From assembly GCA_029258405.1 (NCBI GenBank), contig JARHYY010000014.1, positions 1 to 20,336 of the forward strand: DNA of 20,336 nucleotides, given 5' to 3'. Source of the stretch: Helicobacteraceae bacterium. Lineage in GTDB: Bacteria; Campylobacterota; Campylobacteria; Campylobacterales; Helicobacteraceae. The notes below the pieces were generated by a model that was not told the origin of the DNA, searched no databases, and worked only from the letters and a program-made list of their open reading frames with translations. Both the position numbers and the translations under genes were made by a program. Positions 1 through 6,820 of this stretch are shown in pieces. Numbering within the stretch: position 1 is the stretch's first letter; every line of letters begins with the position of its first letter.

Positions 1-90
1 CCATTAATCATAAAGTTTCTTGAACTCCAAAATATTAGTAAGGACAATATCAACCTTGTGCTTGAGTTTGTTTTTACAATGAGCTTATAA
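1..90 (+). CDS. possible 3' end of an unidentified gene (partial at window edge)
   Basis: Frame 1 is open from the first base to a TAA at 88-90, giving 29 residues that end in LVLEFVFTMSL. The stretch is short and I do not recognise the family, so it may be chance. It lies on the same strand as the alcohol dehydrogenase, which has its own promoter 100 bases further on. The gene start, if there is one, is outside the window. Confidence 0.3.
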   Translation, partial: PLIIKFLELQNISKDNINLVLEFVFTMSL

Positions 91-188
91 TATAACTTTA
101 TATAGTGGAGTTAAGTAAATTCTTTAAATTTACAAATAAAATTAAAATAGATATTATTATTATTTTTAATATATGTGCATCTAAAGTA

Positions 189-197
189 TGCTATAAT
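189..197 (+). promoter_or_regulatory. extended -10 promoter for the alcohol dehydrogenase gene
   Basis: TGCTATAAT is a perfect extended -10 (TGnTATAAT) for the housekeeping sigma factor. It sits about 50 bases before the ATG at 247 in AT-rich DNA. No clear -35 is seen, which is usual in Helicobacter and Campylobacter. The same nine bases occur before pstS and before speA. Confidence 0.7.
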
Positions 198-246
198 GCA
201 ATATGGCATGATAGCCAAACATAAAGTTAATTTATAAGGATTAAAT

Positions 247-1317
247 ATGATTAAAGGTTTTGCGATGCTTAAAATTGGTGCAGTTGGATGGATTGAAAAA
301 GATGCAATCACTCCTTGCGGACCGCTTGATGCAATTTGCCGCCCCATCGCTGTTGCTCCTTGCACATCAGATTTACACACTTGCTATGAGGGCGGAATTG
401 GTGAGCGACATAATATGTTTCTAGGGCATGAGGCTATTGGAGAAGTTATTGAAGTTGGAAGCTTGGTTAAAGATTTCAAAGTGGGCGATAAGGTTATTAG
501 CCCTGCAATTACGCCTGATTGGAATGCTATTGAATCACAGCGAGGTTATGCACAACATAGCAATGGTCCTCTCTCTGGGTGGAAGTTTTCTAATTTTAAA
601 GATGGAGTTTTTGCAGAAAGATTCCATGTAAATGATGCCGATGGTAATTTAGCCCATTTACCAGATGGTGTTAGCCCTATTGAAGCCGTTATGCTTTGTG
701 ATATGGTAACTACTGGTTTTCATTGTGCAGAAAATGCAGAGATTACCCCCGGGGATAGTGTCGCAGTTATTGGGCTTGGTCCTGTTGGATTAATGGCACT
801 TGCAGGAGCAAACACAATGGGAGCGGCTGAAATTTATGCTGTGGATTGTGTTGATTTCAGAGCAGATATTGCCAAAAAACACTATGGAGCGACACATTAT
901 GTAGATTTTACAAAAGCTCCTTTTCAAGATCAAATTTTAGAGCTCACTAAAGGCAAGGGAGTCGATAAGGTTTTAGTAGCAGGAGGAGGGCTTACAACTA
1001 TTGGCGAGGCTTGCGTTTGTTTAAAAAATGGTGGGATTGTCAGCAATGTTAATTATTTAGGAAGCGGAGAAAATATTACTATATCTAGAGTTGCTTGGAA
1101 TGTTGGAATGGGGCATAAAACCATTAAGGGTGGATTAACACCGGGCGGAAGATACCGCATGGAAAAATTGGCAAATTTGCTCCAAACTAAAAAATTAGAT
1201 GTTAATCCTATTATTACACATAGATTAGAAGGCTTTGATAAAATTGAAGAGGCTTTAGCGATGATGAAAAACAAGCCAAAAAATCTTATAAAACCAGCAG
1301 TAAGCATTACATGGTAA
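247..1317 (+). CDS. zinc-dependent alcohol dehydrogenase, isopropanol dehydrogenase (secondary ADH) type
   Basis: This cytosolic medium-chain dehydrogenase, 356 residues, should interconvert secondary alcohols and ketones or related aldehydes using a nicotinamide cofactor. It follows the Clostridium beijerinckii / Thermoanaerobacter secondary ADH almost end to end: MIKGFAMLKIGAVGWIEK at the N-terminus, zinc ligands Cys39, His61 and Asp152 (family pattern Cys-His-Asp), HSNGPLSGWKFSNFKDG near 104-120, and Rossmann glycines GLGPVG at 176-181. The cysteine cluster for a structural zinc is absent, as in that subfamily. At the end of the second Rossmann strand it has Asp200 where the NADP-dependent clostridial enzyme has Gly198, so NAD may be preferred. 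AAGGA at 237-241 supports the start. The gene is monocistronic with its own promoter; physiological substrate unknown. Confidence 0.9.
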   Translation: MIKGFAMLKIGAVGWIEKDAITPCGPLDAICRPIAVAPCTSDLHTCYEGGIGERHNMFLGHEAIGEVIEVGSLVKDFKVGDKVISPAITPDWNAIESQRGYAQHSNGPLSGWKFSNFKDGVFAERFHVNDADGNLAHLPDGVSPIEAVMLCDMVTTGFHCAENAEITPGDSVAVIGLGPVGLMALAGANTMGAAEIYAVDCVDFRADIAKKHYGATHYVDFTKAPFQDQILELTKGKGVDKVLVAGGGLTTIGEACVCLKNGGIVSNVNYLGSGENITISRVAWNVGMGHKTIKGGLTPGGRYRMEKLANLLQTKKLDVNPIITHRLEGFDKIEEALAMMKNKPKNLIKPAVSITW

Positions 1318-1332
1318 ATCCTTAGCCCTCTA

Positions 1333-1348
1333 GCCCTATGCTAGGGGC
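1333..1348 (+). terminator. weak hairpin after the alcohol dehydrogenase
   Basis: GCCCTA, loop TGC, TAGGGGC forms a 5-6 bp stem with one bulged G, starting 16 bases after the stop. An A-rich, not T-rich, stretch follows on the plus strand, so this is at best a weak terminator. Confidence 0.35.
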
Positions 1349-1437
1349 ATAAAAATGCTTAAAAGGGTTGCTAGCTTTGAGTTAAAAATCAGCATAACCA
1401 AATATTAAGCATCTGAATGAACAGCGATATATGACAA

Positions 1438-1468
1438 CACTAAAGCCCTTAAAAGAGTAAGCTTAGTG
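1438..1468. repeat. inverted repeat with a T5 run downstream, possible terminator
   Basis: CACTAA(A)GC pairs with GCTTAGTG, 8 bp with one bulged A, around a 14-base loop. TTTTT follows about 10 bases later on the plus strand. It lies in the 253-base gap between the adh stop and the end of the minus-strand phosphatase gene, where no gene was seen. It could be the true end of the adh transcript. Confidence 0.35.
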
Positions 1469-1570
1469 CAAGCAAGTTTTTGTACAAGTTAGTCATATAA
1501 TAATAAAAGATATTAAAACTGTATTCTACCTTGGATAAGAGCTTTTAAGTAGAAAGTAATTATGCATTGA

Positions 1571-2203
1571 TTATTCTAATGATTTTTGTAGGGTTACTTT
1601 CTTCTCTGGAAAGCTAAAGGCACAAAGGTGGTTTCCATTATAACAGCCTGTATCAATGCCTGCCATGCACGATACTATCAATGGAGATGGTAATGGTATA
1701 TGCCCAAAAACATTAAAATAGTTTGATTTGAGTTTAGCAGCTTTTTGGGGTGTAAGATTAGGAGGAATTCTCTCATTTATTATTCTCCTGTTAAATTCTT
1801 CACTATAAAAAGAAATTTTGCCTAATAAGCTGTGGGCATAACCGTGGGTTATAAGAAGTTGCTTGCCATTTTTGTCAAAAAGTTTGGGTAAATAATAATA
1901 AGGTAGCTTTTTTAAGAAGGCAATGTCATCAAGTAGTTGTACTTCTTTCCCTCTATATGAGCTTATAATTTCTTTGTTTATCTTTCCTGCCTTGAAGTTT
2001 TCTATAAATGTTTTTTCATGGTTGCCCATAACTATGTGATAGCCCGATTCTCTGATAAGCTTAAGGACTTTTGAAGAATCTTTTCCTTTATGGACAACAT
2101 CGCCTACAAAATAAACATCATCGTTTGACTTTATATGTATTTTTTTTAATAGACTCACAAGACTTTTATAGCAGCCATGTACATCTCCAATTACATAGAG
2201 CAT
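1571..2203 (-). CDS. PPP-family metallophosphatase (ApaH / serine-threonine phosphatase like)
   Basis: A 210-residue cytosolic calcineurin-like phosphoesterase. All metal-binding blocks are visible in order: GDVHG (Asp7, His9), GDVV (Asp35), GNHE (Asn61, His62), ITHG (His120), FGHIP (His168) and IDTGCYNG near 184-190. This is the arrangement of diadenosine tetraphosphatases and PrpA/PrpB-type protein phosphatases; the sequence does not separate the two. It is shorter than E. coli ApaH, about 280 residues. The usual GDxVDRG block reads GDVVHKG, so the phosphate-contacting Arg is Lys39 and the preceding Asp is His38. AAAGGA stands about 5 bases before the ATG. It starts 27 bases after cysE and is the last gene of the speA-cysE operon. 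Confidence 0.85.
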   Translation of the reverse strand: MLYVIGDVHGCYKSLVSLLKKIHIKSNDDVYFVGDVVHKGKDSSKVLKLIRESGYHIVMGNHEKTFIENFKAGKINKEIISSYRGKEVQLLDDIAFLKKLPYYYLPKLFDKNGKQLLITHGYAHSLLGKISFYSEEFNRRIINERIPPNLTPQKAAKLKSNYFNVFGHIPLPSPLIVSCMAGIDTGCYNGNHLCAFSFPEKKVTLQKSLE

Positions 2204-2230
2204 AAAATTCCTTTTGATTGCAAAAAATAT

Positions 2231-2935
2231 TTAATTATAAATACATTTAAGAAAGGTAGCATATATCTCTTCGAGTTCTTTTGCACGATTTTTAAAGTTA
2301 TCATTATCTGATTGCACTATTTCTTGCTCGATATTTTCAATCCTTTTAATGAGAAATGTAAAAAGCTGTTTATTGATATCAGGAATTTTACCCATATTGT
2401 ATTGATCTTTATTATCACCTTTTTTAATAACCTTTGCTGGTATGCCTACTGCTGTTGAATCATCTGGTACAGAGTGGATAACAACAGAATTTGCTCCAAT
2501 CTTAGCATTTTTACCTATGGTAATATTGCCTAAAACTTTTGCTCCAGCACCAATAACTACGCCTTCACATATTGTGGGATGTCTCTTTGTGCGCTCTAGG
2601 CTCACACCCCCTAAGCTCACACCTTGATAAATAGTTACATCATTTTCAACGATGGCTGTTTCTCCAATAACTACACCAATTCCATGATCAATAAAAACTC
2701 GTTTTCCAATTGTGGCTGCAGGATGAATATCAATATTAGTAAGAAATTGCGTAAAACCCATAATGATTCGTGCTAAAATTCTCCAATTTTTCTTATAAAG
2801 GAGATGAGCGAACCGATAATGAGTAACAGCTATTAAGCCGGGGTAATTAAAAAAAAGTTCTACCTTTGAGTTAATCGCTGGATCTTTTTGTGCTACGATG
2901 CTAAAATCTTCTTTAATGTCATTCCATATTCCCAT
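2231..2935 (-). CDS. cysE: serine O-acetyltransferase
   Basis: CysE transfers acetyl from acetyl-CoA to L-serine, the first step of cysteine synthesis, in the cytosol. The 234-residue protein has the N-terminal helical SAT domain (about 1-70) followed by left-handed beta-helix hexapeptide repeats (about 70-175). The catalytic segment reads FIDHGIGVVIGE with His84, and TKRHP carries His119; the 35-residue spacing equals that of E. coli His158 and His193. GVSLGGVSLERT and GIPAKVI are typical of the family. It belongs to the shorter form that lacks part of the E. coli N-terminus. The start codon shares one base with the speA stop (TAATG), with GGAG upstream, so the two are probably translationally coupled. 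Confidence 0.95.
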   Translation of the reverse strand: MGIWNDIKEDFSIVAQKDPAINSKVELFFNYPGLIAVTHYRFAHLLYKKNWRILARIIMGFTQFLTNIDIHPAATIGKRVFIDHGIGVVIGETAIVENDVTIYQGVSLGGVSLERTKRHPTICEGVVIGAGAKVLGNITIGKNAKIGANSVVIHSVPDDSTAVGIPAKVIKKGDNKDQYNMGKIPDINKQLFTFLIKRIENIEQEIVQSDNDNFKNRAKELEEIYATFLKCIYN

Positions 2936-4779
2936 TATTTTTCTCCATTTAAAACTGTGCGTAAATAACCATTTTCACTTAACATTATGTATAACTGCCC
3001 TAAAATTTCTTTTCGCTCTTCTTCATTGATGAGGATAGAATCTTCAATCCGTTGTTTTAGCGAGCGCTCAATTTCTTTTGTATCATAATCAATATCATCA
3101 AGTACATCAAGAATCGTTTGGGCTTCTTGAATATTTGTAATTTTATATCGCCCATCATCATCAAAAAGAATACTCAATTCAGTAGGATGGGTAAAAAGAT
3201 TATGCCTCATTCCAAGGACTTCTTGATAAGCCCCCACAAGAAAAAACCCAAGAAAATATTCTTCTTTTTTTATGTCAATATCATGGAGATAGAGTGGTTT
3301 TTTAACATTAAAGGCTATTTCACCATCACTATCACAAGTAATATCCCATAAGCTTGCAGAACGCGTAGGATGTGTATTCAGTCTATCAAGAGGCATAACA
3401 GGGAAATTTTGAGAGAGCCCCCAAAAATCTGGCAAGCTCTGAAAAAAAGAACAATTTAATAAATATCGTTCTTGTACTTCTTTTTGGATTCTAATAATAT
3501 CGCTATGATTTTTATGCTTTAGAGTTTTAATGACTTTTTTAATAATTAAATGCACAAGTACTTCTGTGTTGCTACGATCTTTAAGATCAATATATCCTAA
3601 ATCAAAAAGTGTTAAAAGTGATTCAAGATGATCAAGACTATCATGGAGATATTCTATGGCACATCTTTCATTGATACTGTTATATAAATCTGCTAGCTCC
3701 TCAATAAGTGGAGGATTCTTTTCCTTAAGGTTTAACGCATCTTCGGTATATTCTTGAGAAAAAAGCTCTAAAACAGGGGCAACCAAAATAGCATGGCTCG
3801 CTGCAATAAAGCGTCCAGATTCTGTATAAATATCAGGTGCTGGTTCTTTTTTGTTTTTAGCAATTTCCATGAGAACAAATATAACATCTCCTGCAAATTC
3901 TTCAAGTGTATAATTTTTATCCTGTTCTCCTTCATGCTGCGTATATTCAACGGCTAAACCCCCGCCAATATTAACGCCTTTGAGGTTTTTTGCACCCATT
4001 TTTCTTAGCTCGGCATAAATATTTCCTGCCTCCCTTATGGCTTTTTTGAGCGGTGAAATATCGCTAATTTGTGAGCCAATATGAAAATGTATCATGGTAA
4101 ATTTTTCAAGAAGACAAGAGGTCTCTAACATATTAATGGCTTCTAGTAATTCTGTGCTTGTTAGTCCAAATTTTGCATTAATGCCCCCGCTTTTTGCCCA
4201 TATACCTACACCGCCATTATGCAAGCGTATTCTTAAACCTATGTTTGGGCATGGTTTGCCCATGCTTTGGGCTACTTCAATTATTGTTTCTAGCTCTCCT
4301 AGTCCTTCTATGGTAAGTGTAATATCATGTCCCATACTTGCACCGATAAAACCTAATGAAATCATTTCTTTATCTTTAAAGCCATTTACAGTAATAGGTG
4401 CTCCTAATCTCGTATAAGCCATAGCTAAAATAAGCTCTGCTTTGCTCCCTGCTTCTAGCCCATAGTCAAATTTTTCAGCATAATGCACAAGCGGTAAAAT
4501 AAAGTGAGGGAATTGATTGACTTTCAGAGGAAAAACCGCACGAAAAGAGCCTTCATAATGATATTGCTTAATAGCATTATTAAAGGCTTTGAATATTTTG
4601 TTTATTTGTTTTTTGATGAGGTGAGGAAAGCGAATCAAAAGCGGACCGCGATAGCCATCTTCTCTTACCTGTTTTACAATATCAATAATGGGTGGACAAA
4701 CTCCATAATTCACTTTTACTTTTCCATCTTCTATGATGAAGTCATTATTTGACCAAAATGGTATTCCATAATCAACCAT
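2935..4779 (-). CDS. speA: biosynthetic arginine decarboxylase
   Basis: SpeA is a PLP enzyme that converts L-arginine to agmatine for polyamine synthesis. The 614-residue protein has the fold III alanine-racemase-like barrel. The PLP lysine is Lys86 in FPLKVNQ (commonly YPIKVNQ). Further marks are GLEAGSKAEL, MIHFHIGSQI, the phosphate-binding NIGGGLAVEY, YTESGR, WDITCDSDG with the active-site Cys-Asp, and VGAYQEVLG near the C-terminus. Length fits the family (about 610-660). AAAGGTGA lies about 4 bases before the ATG. It heads a minus-strand operon with cysE and the phosphatase, is divergent from ybeY, and has an extended -10 about 50 bases upstream. No break is seen. Confidence 0.95.
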   Translation of the reverse strand: MVDYGIPFWSNNDFIIEDGKVKVNYGVCPPIIDIVKQVREDGYRGPLLIRFPHLIKKQINKIFKAFNNAIKQYHYEGSFRAVFPLKVNQFPHFILPLVHYAEKFDYGLEAGSKAELILAMAYTRLGAPITVNGFKDKEMISLGFIGASMGHDITLTIEGLGELETIIEVAQSMGKPCPNIGLRIRLHNGGVGIWAKSGGINAKFGLTSTELLEAINMLETSCLLEKFTMIHFHIGSQISDISPLKKAIREAGNIYAELRKMGAKNLKGVNIGGGLAVEYTQHEGEQDKNYTLEEFAGDVIFVLMEIAKNKKEPAPDIYTESGRFIAASHAILVAPVLELFSQEYTEDALNLKEKNPPLIEELADLYNSINERCAIEYLHDSLDHLESLLTLFDLGYIDLKDRSNTEVLVHLIIKKVIKTLKHKNHSDIIRIQKEVQERYLLNCSFFQSLPDFWGLSQNFPVMPLDRLNTHPTRSASLWDITCDSDGEIAFNVKKPLYLHDIDIKKEEYFLGFFLVGAYQEVLGMRHNLFTHPTELSILFDDDGRYKITNIQEAQTILDVLDDIDYDTKEIERSLKQRIEDSILINEEERKEILGQLYIMLSENGYLRTVLNGEK

Positions 4780-4827
4780 ATATTCACCTTTATTGTATCC
4801 ATAATTAAACTAATTTAAAGAAGTTGC

Positions 4828-4836
4828 ATTATAGCA
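4828..4836 (-). promoter_or_regulatory. extended -10 promoter for speA
   Basis: Read on the minus strand this is TGCTATAAT, about 50 bases before the speA ATG. The site lies within TGCATTATAGCA, nearly palindromic, so the divergent ybeY could use an overlapping -10 on the other strand. Confidence 0.6.
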
Positions 4837-4883
4837 TTTATCTTTAAAAACATTTTGAAATTTTGAGCATAAAGGAATAAGTT

Positions 4884-5351
4884 ATGGAGAAACATTGTTT
4901 TATAGAGCTCGATAATCAATTAAATATCCCTTTGCCTCTATTATTGCTTGAAAAAATTCTCTCTCATATTATTACGACAGAACACCAAAGCACCAAGAAA
5001 AAATATGTCGAGTTACTTATTGTTGATGATACTACCATGAAAAATATGAACAAAAAATATCGCCATATAGATTTGGCAACCGATGTCCTTTCTTTTCCTT
5101 TGATTCACGAAGATGGGCAATACTTCTTTCTTGGCTCTGTGGTTATTAATTATGAATATGCCCTAAGAGAAGCACAAAAATATGGGCATTCAATTGATGA
5201 AGAAATTGCACTTTTGTTTATACATGGCACTTTACATCTATTGGGCTATGATCATGAGAATGATTATGGGGAACATCGTCAAAAGGAGCAGGAGATTATT
5301 TCGTCTTTTTGTTTGCCCATGAGTTTATGTGTGCGTACTGAACAGATATAA
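4884..5351 (+). CDS. ybeY: endoribonuclease YbeY (rRNA maturation and ribosome quality control)
   Basis: YbeY is a zinc metalloprotein acting in the cytosol on 16S rRNA 3'-end maturation. The UPF0054 signature is complete: HGTLHLLGYDH with zinc-binding His114, His118 and His124, in the H-x3-H-x5-H spacing. Upstream, DLATDVLSFPL (about 63-73) matches the conserved TDVLSFP block. At 155 residues it has the normal length. The ATG at 4884 follows AAAGGA at about 9 bases. It is divergent from speA and 118 bases ahead of fldA, so it may share that transcript. Confidence 0.93.
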   Translation: MEKHCFIELDNQLNIPLPLLLLEKILSHIITTEHQSTKKKYVELLIVDDTTMKNMNKKYRHIDLATDVLSFPLIHEDGQYFFLGSVVINYEYALREAQKYGHSIDEEIALLFIHGTLHLLGYDHENDYGEHRQKEQEIISSFCLPMSLCVRTEQI

Positions 5352-5469
5352 CCCACATTTTATTAATGGCAATGAGATAAGCTTTCTTTATTAAGAATTA
5401 TTTTTTATCTCTTTTTAAAGAACTTTTGTTTAATCTAATGACTATATTTTACAATAAAGGATATAAAGA

Positions 5470-5970
5470 ATGAAACCTATTGGACTTTTTTATGGAAGCG
5501 ATGGGGGCAATACAGAGGGCATTGCAGAAGAAATTCAAAAAGCTTTTGGCGATGGTGTAGAACTATTCAATGTTGCTAAAGCATCTAAAGAGCAGATTGC
5601 TAGCTTTGATAATATTATACTTGCTTGCCCAACTTATGGCGAAGGTGATTTGCAAAGTGATTGGGAAGATTTTCTACCTACTTTAAGTGAAGATGATTTT
5701 GCTGGAAAAACTTTAGCTCTTGTAGGGCTTGGCGATCAAGATGGCTATGGAGATACATTTTGCGATGCTTTGTTTTTAATCTATGAAAAAATAGCAGGAA
5801 AAGCAAACCTTATCGGGCAAACTTCAACAGATGGTTACGACTATGAAGAATCAAAAGCAATTGTTGATGGAAAATTTGTTGGACTTGTCCTTGATCAAGA
5901 TAATCAAGACGACCTTACAAGTGACCGTATTACCCAATGGGTTAATGACATTAAGCCTCTATTTGCTTAA
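5470..5970 (+). CDS. fldA: flavodoxin
   Basis: FldA is a small FMN electron carrier; in H. pylori it accepts electrons from pyruvate:acceptor oxidoreductase and is essential. The 166-residue protein has the FMN phosphate loop GSDGGNT at 9-15, PTYGEGDLQSDWEDF around the first ring-contact loop, and VGLGDQDGYGDTF with Tyr93 stacking on the flavin. The rest, including GKFVGLVLDQDNQDDLT, is close to H. pylori FldA (164 aa) as I remember it. Tyr56 lies where H. pylori has Ala55, the small residue that leaves an inhibitor-binding pocket near FMN. AAAGGA at 5456-5461 supports the start. Confidence 0.96.
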   Translation: MKPIGLFYGSDGGNTEGIAEEIQKAFGDGVELFNVAKASKEQIASFDNIILACPTYGEGDLQSDWEDFLPTLSEDDFAGKTLALVGLGDQDGYGDTFCDALFLIYEKIAGKANLIGQTSTDGYDYEESKAIVDGKFVGLVLDQDNQDDLTSDRITQWVNDIKPLFA

Positions 5971-5975
5971 TTTTT

Positions 5976-5994
5976 GGTGGGGCATTTTCCCACC
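5976..5994 (+). terminator. hairpin after fldA
   Basis: GGTGGG, 7-base loop, CCCACC: a perfect 6 bp GC-rich stem 6 bases after the fldA stop. It is preceded by TTTTT and followed by a C run instead of T's, so on the plus strand it is not a classical Rho-independent terminator. It is the strongest stem in the area. Confidence 0.5.
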
Positions 5995-6001
5995 CCCCCC
6001 C
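5993..6001. repeat. poly-C tract of nine bases
   Basis: Nine consecutive C's overlap the 3' arm of the fldA hairpin. Such tracts are rare in DNA this AT-rich, and in Helicobacter and Campylobacter they are the usual slip sites for phase variation. No reading frame crosses this one. Confidence 0.7.
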
Positions 6002-6095
6002 TCTTGAATTTTTTACTTTAATCCATAAATAAACATATTATTTTTTAAATAAAAATATGCATCCTATGCAGACTTATTGCAGTATCGCATTATTT

Positions 6096-6197
6096 TTATA
6101 TATTAAATAAAACTGAATTATATGCTTTAAAAAAAATGCTACATGCTCAAGCCATCTCATTTTAAATTCTTATATATTAAATAAAACTGAATTATAT
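6096..6197. repeat. 28-base perfect direct repeat, 74 bases apart
   Basis: The copies are 6096-6123 and 6170-6197. The core ATTAAATAAAACTGAATTA contains a C and a G, so the match is not only low-complexity chance. Right after the second copy the sequence completes the palindrome AATTATATAATT (6190-6201). Confidence 0.8.
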
Positions 6198-6761
6198 AAT
6201 TGAATGTATTTAATATAATTTTAAATATATAATATTATTATTTATATATCTTAATTAATATATTTTATATATTAAAAATTATATTAATATTTTATATTTA
6301 ATATTTATTACTAATATAGTAATTTTATTTAATATATAAAATAGTATACCGCATATTGAATTGGTATATATCTTTGTATTAAAATATTTATATTTATATT
6401 ATTAATTATATTATTATTAATAATATAATATTTATATATTGTCAATATACTTCCATTATCTTAATGTATAGATATTAAAATATAAATATAAATCAATAAT
6501 TTCATTAAATATTATGTATATTAAGGTATTATTAGAAATAATATAAATTAAAAAATATAGATTTAAAATTATAAAAAATATTTATATAAGTATTTTATAT
6601 AATATAATATTATCAATTTAAATGTATTTTATTTATTTAACGCTATGTATAAATCATCTTATTCTCATCATTATATTTATTAAATATAATAATTAAAATT
6701 TACTATTTTATATATTTTAATTACTGGTATTATTGATATTTGTAAAATATTTATTGTTTAG

Positions 6762-6789
6762 TGCTATAATTACTTTGCAATTCAAATTG
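6762..6789 (+). promoter_or_regulatory. pstS promoter with adjacent inverted repeat
   Basis: TGCTATAAT at 6762-6770 is a perfect extended -10, about 50 bases before the pstS ATG. At 6778-6789, at or just after the expected transcription start, CAATT-CA-AATTG is a perfect inverted repeat that could be an operator. I did not find a convincing Pho box nearby. Confidence 0.6.
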
Positions 6790-6820
6790 TAATTTTACTT
6801 TATATAGGGAGAATATTTCT

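Larger units (their letters stand above)
5995..6800. other. extremely AT-rich non-coding region
   Basis: About 800 bases hold no plausible gene, tRNA or other RNA. By hand count, 33 of the 420 bases from 6181 to 6600 are G or C, about 8 percent. The text is mostly short A/T runs such as ATATTA and TTAAAT, with many accidental small palindromes and one 28-base direct repeat. G+C content rises again just before pstS. It may be a xenogeneic boundary, a binding platform for nucleoid proteins or a long regulatory region; none of these can be shown here. Confidence 0.85.

Noticed and set aside
5995..6800. Replication origin in the AT-rich region
   Set aside because: No cluster of DnaA-box-like sites was seen; only one loose match (TTATTCTCA near 6660). 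The neighbours are fldA and pstS, not dnaA or ruvC.
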